This document shows positions 45,819 through 58,822 of a stretch of 64,000 bases of DNA, one piece after another (positions within the stretch are counted from its first letter, which is position 1; each line of letters begins with the position of its first letter). Position numbers and translations under genes: made by a program. Origin of the DNA: Cercophora sp. LCS_1. Lineage: Eukaryota; Ascomycota; Sordariomycetes; Sordariales; Lasiosphaeriaceae. Location of the stretch: assembly GCA_036250225.1 (NCBI GenBank), contig JAPZLL010000012.1, positions 62,001 to 126,000 of the forward strand, written 5' to 3'. The notes beneath the pieces were generated by a model that saw only the letters and a list, made by a program, of their open reading frames with translations, was not told the origin of the DNA and searched no databases.

Positions 45819-48481
45819 TTACAAACCGCGCGCTGCTGTTAGAATCTTTCCTTCGATAATATCCAGCCATCTCTTCGCGTTGGTCCAATCCTCGGCATCG
45901 ATGCTCTCCATCAGACCAGGGAACACGGCTTGTGGCATTGGGGTCAGTCATGAGCATATGAGACGGGAACGGAAAGAGGCTTACCTCCAGCATAGCCGGT
46001 CCACAGTCCTGGTGCGAACACAATGTGTTTGAACCAGGGTCTGGAATCGAGGCCTTCTTCGTGCAGAAACTGGCGCTCGAGATACTTGAGTTTGGTGTTA
46101 ACCCTTCTAATCTCAAGAGCGAGTCTGAGCCACTTGGGCCACTTCCACCAAGGGATATGCATCTTGATGCGATCCTCGAGCTCTCTAGCACGCTCATCGA
46201 TCTCGAGAGCAGATTGGTTTAGTTTCCATAGGGCCTTGTGGAGTTTGTCAAGGTCCTTCTTAAAGGACAGGGCCCCCGATGGCGACTTCTTGTGTTTGCC
46301 GGCCGCCGCCGCGGTGCCAGTCTTGCGGTGGCTGGCGCGCAGCTCAACAATTTCCTCTTCGGTCAGTGAGGAAGCATCCGTTAACTCGGTAGACGACAAG
46401 ACTCCGTCAAGTTTGTCTTCAACCTTCTTAACGTACCCATGCAAGCCATTGGAGTAGTCCTTGGCCTGGAAGGCGATAAGGGGTAGGTCTGCCAGCTGAG
46501 CTGTGATGAGACCCAAAACCTGCGCGATCGCGCGATGGTACCGGAAGCCTGGATCGCCAAACTTCTCCATCCAGTGGAAGCTGTCGTAGTTGCTGTGGTA
46601 ATGGTAGACAGGATCACCCTTTTGACCACTAAACTCGACGCTGAGCGAGGGAACTCCAGCAAAGTCTTGGAAGGCGGTAAAGTCAGACCCACTGCCCATG
46701 GTCTTGATCCTGCGATCCCACAAATCGTACACCGTCTGGCCCGGGACTGTTTGGTTCGGAGATAGGACCGAGGAAGTCGCCGCGTAGATGACGCTGTTCA
46801 AGAGAGGCGACGCAGCTGCCCCAAAGTGTGGGCCCGTAGAACCAGTGTCGATGTTGAGATAGGCGACATTTGCGTGTCTGATCCATGGGAGATATTCCTC
46901 TACCCACTCGGTGCTGCCAATGAGGCCGTACTCTTCCCCGTCCCAGCTGGCAAAAACAATAGTGCGCAGAGGCTTCCATCCAAGACGCAGTGCTTCTCCA
47001 AATGAGCGAAGCACCTCATTCAGTACGGCAGAGCCGCTATTAGGGTCTCCCGCTCCGCCAGCAATCCAAGCATCGCGGTGGTTGCCAATCACTGTTGGGA
47101 ATATCAGCGGTGTTCACCATGTAGGTTAGCGACAATCGGAGCACATACCGACGACTTCATCTGGGATCGTGCCGTTGATTATGCCAATGACATTCCACAA
47201 CGGCGTGGTGACATATTCCTGCTCGTTGTAGAGATTGACAACAACGTTATCTGGCGTTGGGCCAATGTTGTACTCCACGCCCTTGTATCCCAAGCCCGCA
47301 TTCCGCGTCCACCACTGGTTGAAGTCCTTGGCCTTGGGCCCATGACCATTGAGAGCCTTGAGGATCGGCAAAGCATCTACGTATGATATGGGAACCGATG
47401 GGATACTTGGAATGATATTGTCGGCGGGTTGACGAGGAACACCGGGTTTAGAAGGGTAACCGGGTGTTGTTCTGACCCATTGTTAGCAGGTAGTCCGGGG
47501 CACAAGGAGCAGAGTAAGGGTCACTCACGGGTCTCCCGGCAGAACACTAAGAAACTCAACGCTTCCACGCTGAACACTGCTTGGCTGCCGAGCAGGTCCG
47601 TCGGGATAGGTCGCGATTCCTCTCTCGTCGGTAACATCACCATCATCACCGGGGTCTGAGTAGAGAATTGCTCCAATCATGCCAAGCTCTTGAGCACGCT
47701 TGATTTTCAGGCCACGGAAAATACCTCCGTATCGTGCAATGGCGATTTTGCCCTTGAGGCTGACATTCGCCTTGATCAGATCTTCGTAATCCTGATAGGT
47801 GCCGTAGTTCACCCAGACAACTGGGCCTGTGACGTTACCGGAAGCAGAATAGCCATGGAAAGTCGGGACTCGATCCTCGAGCCCGCTCGTGGGATCCTCA
47901 TCGATGACATCTTCGGTCAGAGAAGCTTCAAAGGCAACCTTCCACGACGACGCATCGCCTCCTTCCTCCTGTTTCTCAAGGAGGGCGAGTCGGTGATCGA
48001 CTGGATAGTTGAGATAGACATCATAAGAGACAATCTCGGATTTTACGCCAAACTCTTCCCACTTCTCTTTGGTCCAGAGCGCCTATGCAATGTCAGCTGA
48101 AGTGTCATCACTCCGTTGTGAGGTTTGCCCGACCTGGGAATAGTTCTTTCCAGTCAAGTGCTGACCTGAAGTATAGTATCTGCTCCACTCCTCAATCTTC
48201 TTACTGCTCGGTGTCTCCAGGAGGACACGACGCAGCTCTTCATAGGTCACGTTTCTCCGATCCCAGCCAGGCCATGACCAGTCGGTATCATCGTCGTGAT
48301 GGCGCCGGGGGACGCCGCCATGAGGGAAGACAATGACCGAGATAACAAAAGCTAAGGCGAACCACACCAGTGTGGACGAGAGGGCAACGGTGCAGAAGCG
48401 ACGTAAGACATTGTGTGTGTAACGGTGGCGCGGCGGACCGACCCTCACAGTGGTGATCAAGGGGGTGCGCTCAGAAGCCAT
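45819..48481 (-). CDS. Transferrin-receptor/glutamate-carboxypeptidase II-like M28 peptidase (Vps70/Tre type)
   Basis: Five exons on the minus strand, 48481-48134, 48082-47529, 47471-47149, 47091-45985 and 45928-45819, give 813 residues. The N-terminus is cytosolic with one membrane anchor (VALSSTLVWFALAFVISVIVF). A PA domain follows (VVWVNYGTYQDYEDLIKANV; GKIAIARYGGIFRGLKIKRA). The peptidase domain keeps every M28 metal ligand: H413 (NHRDAW), D424 (AGDPNSG), E461/E462 (WDGEEYG), D490 (LNIDTG) and the His of YHSNYDS. A transferrin receptor-like dimerisation domain ends the protein (PWFKHIVFAPGLWTGYAGAVFPG). Intact ligands suggest an active enzyme. Yeast relatives (Vps70, Tre1, Tre2) act in vacuolar protein sorting; GCPII cleaves acidic peptides. 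I chose the ATG giving MASERTPL; the frame is open upstream. Confidence 0.93.
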
Positions 48482-50016
48482 GCTGGTGAGATGAAGGTGG
48501 GGAGCGATGGAATGAAGTGATGTGGCTGAGCTGCCTCTCAATCCGTGGAGACAGATGGGTGCTGGGCGCAATCAGCACAGCATGATGGTACGGCACCCGG
48601 GCAGCACAGTATCTTGGCTGTCTTGTTTCTCTCAGATGAAAGAGTCAACATGCGATGAATAGCACATTCAAGAGATGGCAATCGCCACTGACGCAAGCAC
48701 GCAAGACGGGAGTTTCCGGTTGGTCGCTCTTCACCTGCCGTTCACAGACGCCGCATCCACCCAACCGCTTCAGGCTTGGCGTCGGTCCAGGGCTGAAGGG
48801 CGCAAAAGCGACGGCTGGGAAAGCCCCTCCAATTCCCGTCGTTTTTGCTTTTGTCGCCCTGGACGGTGAGCCGCATCTGTGGCCGAGCCGGCACCGTTCG
48901 ACCCCGCCGATCAACGCCCGACCTCGCATCGACACACCTTCCCACCACCAGCGCAACCCAAGTAACCACACCGGCGCTAGATGAGGGGACGCTGCAGCTA
49001 TTGACCCCCATCTTGCGCACCCTCGTGACTGTTTTTTTTGAGACGCACTGACGTGAAGTTGGGATACAGAAAGATTTCCTTGTGCAAGAGCTTCACACAG
49101 TGAAGCGCAATTGCCAAGACGCGGTCCCCGGACTCTGCTCGCCGGACACCCTCGGCCTGCGCTCCACCGAACCATTACTTGCAGCCGGTCACCCACATTA
49201 CGTACAGTACCAACCACCCACACTTCTGCGTGAAGTCTTTTGCAGACAAAGACTCGAGGGGGACGCCTCGAAACCCAAGGGTTGGTAATCATGGAGAGAC
49301 AACAAACCGACCAGCCAATCCAAGCCGATCGCGGACTCGGCCCCGCGGCGCGTAACACCATCGCAGGCATTGCAGAGCGGGCTGGTGCATAAACTCAAAC
49401 TCGGTTTACCTTTTACGCAGATTGCCCAGGTCTTATCCCCGACTCTGCTCTGGAACTACTGCAGTGCTGCACCCTGTGTATGCACAGTGCTACACCCAAA
49501 AAAATTGACAGGTCCCTTGCTCAAGGTCACCTTCCGGCCTGCGGCCCTCTTCCGATCCATGGCGAGTGTCTGGAGTCTGCAAGGTGCGAGTGCAAAGGCG
49601 CGACTTGCGAGGTGCCTTCCCTTCTTTCTTGAATCTGCCTGAGCAGCTGTTCGACCAATCCCGGCTCGCCCTTCGGTGTTAGTCGCAGACCCGCACACAG
49701 CCGGCGTGGGTTGCCACTCTAAAGATTCTGTTAGCCTTTGTTCGTTCCCTTGCACGCGCTCATCCGTTTTCCTATATAACTTCGCCTCCGCCGGGCCGAC
49801 TGTGATTCGGTCAGCCTCCTAATCTTGCTATTGCTTTTCTCGTTGCTGTAGCACAAGGGCCCGACGTCCAAGTGTCGGCCTGCTCGCCTGTCGTTTCTAG
49901 TCGCTTTGTTTCTCGTCATCGCACACACTTGAGAGTCTCAAAAAAAAAAAAAAAGAGAAAACGTCTTGACCTTGCCGTGGCTCGCCGTGTGTGTGACTCG
50001 ACCGAGTCGTGTAACC
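48482..50016. other. Divergent intergenic region between the M28 peptidase and MFS genes
   Basis: About 1.5 kb. A 15-nt poly-A tract (49940-49954) lies in the probable 5' leader of the MFS gene, about 65 bp before its ATG. No gene was seen. Confidence 0.55.
49940..49954. repeat. Poly-A tract in the MFS leader
   Basis: A 15-nt homopolymer A run immediately followed by GAGAAAACG, upstream of the MFS start codon. Confidence 0.8.
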
Positions 50017-51929
50017 ATGGTCAATCGCAAAAATGGCCCCAGACTCCCAGTCCAGCAACTCGCCATCCTAGGTAAGCTGAATTCCGTATTTATACTGACA
50101 AGATGAACTGTCTCCATTGTTTTGCCAAGATCAGTGGCAACCTCGCGCCGCGAGGCTCGCAGTGTTTTTTTCCCCCCTATTTGGCTTCCCAGCCGTGGCG
50201 TTCATTGGCTATCGACTCCGCTAACCACAATGTCTAGCCGCCGCTCGCTTTGCCGAGCCCTTGGCTCTCACCTCGGTGTTCCCCTACCTCCCTGAGATGA
50301 TTAGGAGTTTTGGTGTGGAAAAGAATGAGGTCGCAAGATGGGCTGGCTTCACAGGAGCCATCTTCTCCGTGACGCAGAGTCTCACTGCTGTTCCATGGGG
50401 CAAAGCATCGGACAAGATCGGCCGAAAACCGACCATTCTCATGGGCCTCGCCAGCACCATGTGTTGTTTCTTGGTCTGGGGCATGTCTACAAGTTTGCCC
50501 ATGGCTATAACAATTCGAGCTATCATGGGCGGTGGCAACGGAAACGGTAACTTACATGTTTCATCCCAACCCCAACTCAGACGACTGACATTGCTCCAGT
50601 GGGAATCATCAGGACCATGGTGGCAGAAATGGTGCCGGAAAGAGAACTTCAACCAAGAGCCTTCTCTATCATGCCCCTTGTTTGGTCGATAGGTAGTGTG
50701 TTTGGCCCTGCATTTGGCGGATTTTTCGCTCGTCCCGCAGAGCAATACCCGGATACGTTTGGAAAGATCGAGTTCTTCAAGAGATACCCCTTTGCTTTGC
50801 CCAACATTGTAGCATGTTGTGTTTTCTTTATGTCCTTCATGACTGGTCTCCTGTTCCTTCGAGTAGGTTTACTGTCACATCTCCAACACCATCACCAACT
50901 AACTCGCGCCAGGAAACACTCGAAGGTCATCGTCACAAACCGGACTGGGGCCTCGCTCTCGGCGAAAAGCTGAAGCGGTCCTTCCACGGAACCCCCAAGC
51001 CTAAGAATCGTCGGAGATCTTTTGTCGACGCCGAAGCATCTGCCCCTCTGCTCGCCCGCCCAGCAACCAGCAATTCCCAGCACAGTACCATCAAGCCCGC
51101 TCCCCCGAGCTACCGCGACGTCTTCACTTCCCAGACAATTGTCAACCTCGTCTCCTACACCTTCCTCGCCCTCCACTCGGTCGCATATGACCAAGTGCTC
51201 CCCGTGTTCCTCAACTACCCCGTCCAAATCCCCGACCCTTCCAACACGCACCTCCCGTTCCGATTCTCGGGCGGTTTCGGCCTCTCCTCAGACAAAATCG
51301 GCACCATTTACACCGTGTACGGCATCGCCTGCGGCATCGTCCAGTTCTTCCTCTTCCCCGTCCTCTGTGCCCGCTTCGGCGTTCTCAACTGCTTCAAGGC
51401 CGCCACCATGGTCTTCCCCCTCGTCTACCTCCTGACGCCCTTCACAGCCCTCATACAGACACCTCTCCACCGCTACGCCGCCTTCCTAACTCTCATGTTC
51501 ATCAAGGGCGTCGTCGTCATCGTCGCCTTCCCCTGCACCACCATCATGCTGACCAACTCGGCGTCAAGCGTCCGCATCCTCGGCACACTCAACGGCTTTG
51601 CTACTTCCTTTAGCGGGATTGGACGCGCCGTGGGGCCGGCGCTCACGGGTGCCATTTTCAGCGTTGGCGTACAGCGGGGATACATCATTGCGCCGTGGTG
51701 GTTTCTCGCGGGGATAGCAATCCTGGGCGCCGTGCCGGCTTGGTTCATCATCGAGGGAGAGGGGCCGACTAGAAGCCTAGACACGGACAGCGATGGCGAG
51801 GACGGAGAGGATGAGACGCTAGTCAGTGGGAGTGAGAGCGATGAGGACGTGATAGAGGGGTTGTCCAATGGGAGCGAGTCGGGCGATGAGGTGGGTCAGC
51901 GTAAGTATGGAACCATGGCGCGACGTTGA
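50017..51929 (+). CDS. Major facilitator superfamily transporter (YCR023C/zinc-induced-facilitator-like group)
   Basis: Four exons, 50017-50071, 50238-50546, 50600-50862 and 50913-51929, give 547 residues. The N-terminus MVNRKNGPRLPVQQLAIL leads into AARFAEPLALTSVFPYLPEM, the usual start of this MFS group. The MFS signature between helices 2 and 3 is WGKASDKIGRKPTILMGL. RTMVAEMVPERELQPRAFSI and WSIGSVFGPAFGGFFA follow. A long cytosolic loop (ETLEGHRHKPDWGLALGEKL) separates the two halves. The second half has FATSFSGIGRAVGPALTGAIF. The tail is very acidic (DSDGEDGEDETLVSGSESDEDV). The substrate is unknown; relatives are vacuolar or plasma-membrane drug/H+ antiporters. Confidence 0.9.
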
Positions 51930-52690
51930 CACGTGGGCGAACGATTGTTGGAGAAAGCATTTTGCATCGAGGTAAATGATCCATGTATACGTATTGTCGG
52001 ATTGGGGAAGGCGTTGGGGATCTTTAAAAGGGGGGAGAGTCTATGTCTTGGTTGTCATGGTTATGAACTTGATGGACATGGTAGTTTACGACAGTAATGT
52101 GGTATGATGAATGAATCTGGCATAACTAGTTACATGCAACTCCGGTGTTTTTTTTGTAAGCTTCATATGCATATCCGACAAAGCACACACCAGTACATGG
52201 TAGACTTGACAGGAATGTCATGAATGTTTATGCGATCAATAATACCCTATCTCGGTATCTTATTCGAAGAATTTCCTTGCAAAAAACATATCTCTCATGA
52301 AGCACACAAAACCAATCCCTCCTCCCCAACGAACCAAGGTATCATCAATGCCCGCTCGCAAACCCTTCTTCCCAACCTTTCGACACCGGACAAATAAACT
52401 CAAGATGAGCCTGCTCAGTTCGGTTCCCCATCCCGGCTCCGTTCCATGTATCTGTCCATTTTTTCGTTTCCAACAACAACAAATGCCATTGCCCAGCTTC
52501 CAAACTCGCCACGCTCTGCCTTGCCCATCGCCCTCGCAAAACAAACCCGATAGCACCAGAAATTGTATTCATTATTTCCACGCAATGCCCCCACAACCTA
52601 GTAGGTATCCAGCCCAGCCCAGCCACCATAAATCCCTGTCCCTGTCCTCATCAGTCATGGCATCATAATCCCTGCTATTCGATCGATAAC
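51930..52690. other. Convergent 3' region between the MFS and IQGAP genes
   Basis: About 760 bp of AT-rich 3'-UTR-type sequence for both genes. No gene was supported. Confidence 0.55.
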
Positions 52691-55600
52691 CTATTGAGTC
52701 CGATAGAATTTCTTGTACAACAGATGTAGCAGCAAGTTGACGTTGAGTCGGAGGTTGCCCTCGAACAGGGTCATGAACTGATGCGCCTCAAACTGCGCCT
52801 GCAGGAGGTCCTCAATGGGCACGAGAGCGCTGGCGCCAGGAATTTGGATGTGGCTGCGGCTGCCCTCAAGCGAAAAGATGCCGACCTCGTCGCAAGAGAT
52901 TGTGAGATCAACCTGGCCCCAGTCACGTTCCGGCATGCCTGACCACGAGACAAGAACACCCTTGTCAAAGAGCGCGCGGGCGCTGTACTTGTACGAGCCA
53001 AACTTGGGGACGCGACCGCTGCGTTCGAGTTCGCGTTGGTGGTTGTATTGTTTTGTAAAAGGGAGAAGGAATCGTTTCTTTCTGTGGAGAAAAATGATGT
53101 TAGTTCAGATCATACTTTTCAAGGATGGAATCGGCTCTTACCCTTTCTTGGTCTGCAGCGTGGCCATGGCTTGCTCGATGTAGTCATCGTAGCTCTTTCG
53201 TTGCTGCTCCAGATACTTGGCCTTCTCGTGCAAGTTGTTGAGTGTCAAGCGGACACCCTCAAGCTCTCTCTGCCGCTGAACCCTTCTTCGGCTCTTTGTG
53301 CGGATGTCGAGGGCGATGGCGTTCAAAACGTCCTGGTAGTAGTTGTGCTTGGAGATGCGACCCATGTGCTCGAGCCTCATGATGTTCTCAAGTGCAATCC
53401 TCTTGAGCTCGTAGTAGGACATCCTAGTCACGTCGATCATATTCGCGTCCGAGTAGGCACCCCGCGTGTTGGAGTTGTTTGCAAAGTCGTCCCGCAACAA
53501 CATTTGCCACTTGTGCTCGTCTTCACGCGAGATAGGCTTGACAAGAATCTCAAGCAGGTTCGATCCTGTCTGGACGCGGATGATGTAGAGGATGCATCGC
53601 TTCGTCTCCATGAACAAGGACTTGATGTCCGCCTCGGGATCCTCGACGTCGTGAAGCTTTGGGGTAAGGAACATCTGGATGTCTGATGACCCAACAGCAA
53701 CCATTTCGCTCTCATTGTTTTTGACGCTGCCAAGGTCCTGTACGATCTCGCGGAGCATGTCGTCTCTGTTGGGGCATAGATGAGGCAGCTCACTGGCGAT
53801 GAGGCTGTGTATGGCGAATATGTCGGTCATCTTGATGTAAAGGGTTGGCTTATTCTTGGCGTAGAGGTCGTTGAACTCGTCAATGTCGAACGTGCTCTCC
53901 GGGTCGGGCACCGTGATCAATGCCTCAGTGATTTGGGCGAATCGCTCGATCGACTCCGCAATAAACGCGTTCAGGGGCTGTAGGTAGATGTTATCCCCAC
54001 CAAATCGCCGACCCGACGCAATCTGGCCGAGAACCTTGGCGACCTCGCCGAGGTTGCGCTTCTGGAGAGGACTCAGTTGCTTCTCCATGACACCGACATT
54101 CTCGGGAGCAGTGAGCGCAGGCTGGAGATAGAAGCGCCAAAACCAGTTCCCTACTGCTTGGAGCAAGCGTTCTTGGTGCTCCCTCTGGAAGTGTTGGCAG
54201 AGCGCCTCAAACGTATGCCGGCAGACGTAGCGGAGCCCGTAGGGTATCCTGGGGATGAGGTCTTCGAGGGCGAGGAGGAACTGATCACAGATCTCCCGCA
54301 AATCGCGCAAATGATCGATGAAGACCTCCTTCGTCTCTGGATCTTTGATGGCGAGTTCCCGGGGGATGTCGAGTGGCCGGTTGCTCGGCCGGCCCGTTCG
54401 CAGCTCTTCGTTGTTAATAGCCGATCTGTAAATCTGCATCGGGTCGCTTTCGAGATCGAGGGCGGGGTCCTCGATGATGTTGTCTCTGATCAACGGGCCC
54501 AAAAGATCCCTCAAATACTTCCGGTCTCGGGGTGAGCGAGTGTAGTTGTGAAGGAGCTTCGACCAAAAGTAGTTGCCGCGAAGATAATCCTGGAGGGCGG
54601 TGCACGCCTCCACCTCCTCCCGAATCGACCTTCCAATGAGCTTCAAGAGGTAGTACTCCTCTCTTCGTTTTTGCGCATAGCCGAAAAGGCCCATCATCAG
54701 GTGCTCGATCCGCTTGGCCTCCTTCTCCGCGGTGCCCTGCTCGCGAATGCGCTTGAACAGCCTCGCCAGATATTGGGGCTGTGTTTGGAGAGTGAAGAAA
54801 AGCTGCTGGTACGACTCCAGCTTTTTCCTCGAGCTTTTGTTGAGGGCCTTGAGGTCGAATTGGTTACCGCTCGCGATGCTAGTGTTGGCAAGAATGTTGC
54901 TAGTATGGCCACCAAAGTTGCTCTGGTGTCTGACAACCTCATCAAGGGTAATCTTGTTCTTGACGAGGAGGGCAATCTTAATGTCGAGCTGATCAATGTA
55001 TTGCTCGAGCATCTCGTTTTGACGAACTTGCTGCACCACCGTCTTTCGGAGCCGTTCAAACTCGACTTCCTCGTTGAAGTCGAAATCGCTGTCGTTGAGC
55101 AAGTGTACGAAATTCTTGACGGCATTGACCGGCGGGTTTTTGCCCGATGTGAGACTCTTGTAGGCCTCTCCCTGGAGCTTGGCCCTGACAAAGCTCTGGA
55201 TCTTAACAACCTTTTGCATATTCTCGTTGAAGAAGCGTTTCTTTTCTTCAAACTTGGCTCGGACGATGAACGCCTTAGCCGCGGCTTGCACAGCAGCGAC
55301 CGATTCTTCCTGTTCGTCAAGCTCGTCAAGAACCTGAGCTACCTCGCCGCGGAGCTGCATCGCCCTAGCGAAAGACTGCACTGAAGTGATCTCGGCAACG
55401 TTTGTCTGCAGTTCTTCAAGCAGGTTGTTGTGGCTATCCCTGCAAAAGAGGCCACGGATGTGGGACTGAAGAGCAATGATGTTGTCCTCTTCGTTGGCGA
55501 GAGCCTCAAGCTCGTCCGAGACCCGTTGCCGTTCCAACATTCCTCGGATCATTGATTGCAGGTCCAGAATGCTGTCCTCACACTCATCGAGAGACTCGAG

Positions 55601-57736
55601 CTGCTCCGAAATGTCTCTGCGCACAGCGCCCGCCCTAGCATGCGCTTGAAGCTCGGCGATGCTCGCCGAATGGGTTTTGAGTTCCGCCCTGAGGGCCTTG
55701 ATGTTGGACCTGGCCAGGGCTCCGCGACACGAGGCCTGGATTACCTCCCATGCTGGCGCAAATCGTTCAAGGGCTTGCCTCTGCAGTGAGACCTGATTTC
55801 TCGTCAGCATGGCCCTTGCGGTGGCCTGCAGCTCCGTGATTGCTGCCGTCTGGCTTTGGAGCGCCCTTAGATCATCCTCCAGACTTTTCCTCAGCAACAT
55901 TCCGCGGACCGCGGCTTGTAGCCCGGCAACTTGACCAGACTCGCGATTCGTCTGTTGCTGCTGAGCAAGCATACGCTTCCGGACCAAGAAGCCCCGGAAT
56001 GTTGCCTGAACGTCTCGAACGGGGCCGGATGCGAGTTGTAACTGAGATCGCTGCTCTCGTACCTCATTGCGGACTTTGCTCGCCCGCACTAGACTCTGAA
56101 GCTTCAGAATGTCTTTTTCCTTGCTCTTCCAAAACTGCTCCTTCTGCGCTTGTCGACGGCGAACCAGGAAACCGCGAGCGGCGCTCTGCAGTCCAACGGC
56201 GAAACGTCTCATTTCCAGCCTGTACTGGACAATTTGACGCAGAAAATCACCCCGAATGATAGATTGTAACTCTACCAGCCAGTCCTCAGAATCCCAGAGC
56301 TCTTGCATCTTGTGGCCGAGACGCATTCGTGTGGCAGCTCCTCGAATTTGGGCCTGGAGATCAATGATTGTTGACTCATTCTCACCCAGCTCTCTTTCAA
56401 TCCGCTCCTCTTCAGTCTCTTCGGGTTCCGGTGGTGCTTCGACACCAAAATCAGCTCCCATGTTACCGAAGCTAGGCATGCTGGCCCCCAGCTTATCGAG
56501 ACCCTTCTGCGTTGCCTCGAGTTCATGATGCGCAAACTCGAGCTGGCCAACAAGATTGCCGATTCGAAACTCGACAATGCCCTTACGGTAGAGAAGCCAA
56601 CTGAGAGCGTGTATACAGTGAATAACCTTGGGAATGTTTTTCTTCTCATACAGGTCGATGAGTTCGAAGCGGAACAGATCTGGCAACTCCACCTCGTCGA
56701 GGTACCGGAAGAATATGGCGATATTGTCGGAGTGTCGGTACTGAAGTCGTGGGTGACGGAAGATCTTGAAGACTCGGTTGGGATTCAGCGCCTCCACGAT
56801 CTCGGCAAGCGTGACACCGTCCCTGAGAGCCTCTTCCAACTCTACGATCGGGGGGATCGTGCGGTGAATAACGTCCTCAATCCACTCTTTGGCCTCGCCA
56901 ATGTGGCAAAGGTATTCGTATGCTTGAAGGAACTGCCGCTGCTTGTCCATCCAGTTTCGACCCTCCCAGCCATAACCACCAGTCCGTTGCCCGGGACGAT
57001 TTGCAACAGTTCCGTCTGTTCTCTGCAGTCTTCGGCGACCACGAAGGCCAGTGACCTCTTGCGTCGGAGAGATTAGGGCGAGATCATCAGGGGAGGAGGA
57101 TTGGGCCAGCTTTGAAAGGGTCCGCAGCTCGCTGGTCGACGATCTGCCCAGACTGGCGAGATCGGGGGCGGCCAGAGGTGCCGTGTGGGCGTGCACGAGG
57201 CTAGGGGGGCCGCGATCGCTCCCGCGGTATACCGAGTCGGCGCGGGTGAGAAGAACCGAATTTGGGCGGATGGTCGACGAACGCGGAGATGGGGTTGGCG
57301 ACGTCCGGTCTGCGCGATCGCTGTCGTTGATCGAGAGCCTGCCAATATCGAGGCTCTGGCCCCGTTCATGGCGGCTGGGTGCTCGAGGAGGCGTCCCAGC
57401 GGCTGGGACTTGTGGGAGCGGTCGAAGCGACTTCCGGGCGGCATTATAAATGTTTTCGGTCGTCACTGGTGTCGGGGGCAAGCTTCTAGACGTCTGGAAG
57501 CTTGGTGGGAGGCGGCTTGCTTCGCTCTGCCCTCTCTTGTGGTGGGCGCCATTCGAGAAGCTTGAGATACTTGATGGTGATGAGGCCAATGAGCTCGGCC
57601 CCCGACTAAGCTCAAGGGTGCCGCCCGACGAATGGGAGTAGCCCGACGACGCAGAAGACGAAGCATTGGAGGGCTGGCGGAGGACCGAATAGTCTACGGT
57701 CTGTGATTGCCGCAGAGGATGCGGTCGATAGGACAT
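52691..57736 (-). CDS. IQGAP-family cytokinesis scaffold (Rng2/Iqg1-like)
   Basis: Two exons on the minus strand, 57736-53142 and 53081-52691, give 1661 residues. The start is the ATG of MSYRPHPLRQSQTVDYSVLR; the frame is open upstream but without an ATG. Residues 1-260 are Ser/Pro-rich and probably disordered. A calponin-homology domain spans about 265-375 (AYEYLCHIGEAKEWIEDVIH; DGVTLAEIVEALNPNRVFKI; IHCIHALSWLLYRKGIV). About 455-815 holds a long array of degenerate IQ-like helices (LQSMIRGMLERQRV, VQATFRGFLVRKRM, LQAAVRGMLLRKSL). A RasGAP-related domain lies near 985-1180 (LLKLIGRSIREEVEACTALQ) and a RasGAP C-terminal domain near 1330-1500. IQGAPs link actin, myosin light chain and Rho-GTPase signals at the contractile ring. 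They usually lack GAP activity. Confidence 0.95.
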
Positions 57737-58822
57737 TTTGATGTCGTCAGTGGAGTTCAACGGGTGATGACGTTTAGGTGCCTGTGGCTTGGGCGCTGTG
57801 ACGGTCGACAACGTCAACACACCCGTTGGCGGTGGAGAGCCAGTCCAGTCGGCGGCGAGGATGGAGTCTTAGTTGGAAGGGAGTCGAGCGCAAAATTCGG
57901 GATGACGGATTGTCGGTGCATGAACGGGCATGGTGCGTGAGCAGTGTTGTCTTTGAAATGCAGAACGCCGGCGCAACCGCGCAAACAGTAAGCAATGATC
58001 AATAGAACTGCAGGTGCAGGCTGCAGGGAGAAGAGAAAGATACGGCAAAAGGCAACGATGGCGATGGCTTCATTCCATTCCAGCAGACCGTCGCATCTGG
58101 AGAGAGGGGGTTGCAACAAGGGTGGCCCAGTTGGATGGCCTTCCTGGCGTGGTGGTGGTGGAGGGAAATGGAAGGAGCGGTCTTGTTTACATCGGGAGTG
58201 ACGCCCTAGCAACGGACAGCTCGTTTTCGTGCGGGTGCCGCCTGGGCACAACCCCCAGGGAGCTGAACCCTGGTTCGTCCAACAAAAATCCTGCCCGGCA
58301 AGCATCGGCAGTCATCCGAGCACCCCTCAACTTCAAACGCGTCAATTCCGGGTTTACTGTCAATCTGGTTCTCCAACTCCCGTCATCTTATGCTTTTGCG
58401 CGCCATAATGCGCCCGGGAGAACGGGCGATGGATAGATTATCTACACACCGCGATAAATGACGAGGGAGCGCGGTCTGCCCTGAGTCTTGTGCGTAAGGC
58501 AGTGGGGCCCCAATCCTTTGTCTACCCCTCCCGTCGGTTTTCCGTCCCAGGGCAGCCTTTGATCGGAGCTTGGGCCTTTGGTCACACGTTGCTTCCAGAC
58601 ATTCTTGACCGCCCAAGATGCCCCGCATTTTTGCCTCTCGGCAGGGGGGTCGCAAACATTTTTAAAGAAAAAAATTTCGATGGCCTTTCTGAATTCTCCT
58701 TTCCCTTTCTTGGGGGGGAACAGTCGACCGATCCATCCAAGGACTTGTCGCTGCCCTCCCCCCAGGAATTAGTTTTTCTGTGTTGATCACATCATCTTCA
58801 TTACTTTTCACAGTTATACAAG
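57737..58822. promoter_or_regulatory. Divergent promoter region between the IQGAP and IMP dehydrogenase genes
   Basis: About 1.1 kb with no gene. The last 150 bp before the IMPDH start are rich in T and C runs, as is common for fungal core promoters. Confidence 0.45.

Noticed and set aside
47429..48336. Plus-strand frames over the M28 peptidase gene
   Set aside because: All overlap the well-supported minus-strand exons and show no conserved sequence.
54548..55384. 278-codon open frame on the plus strand within the IQGAP gene
   Set aside because: A codon-usage shadow of the helical GAP-domain region; Leu-rich with no family resemblance.
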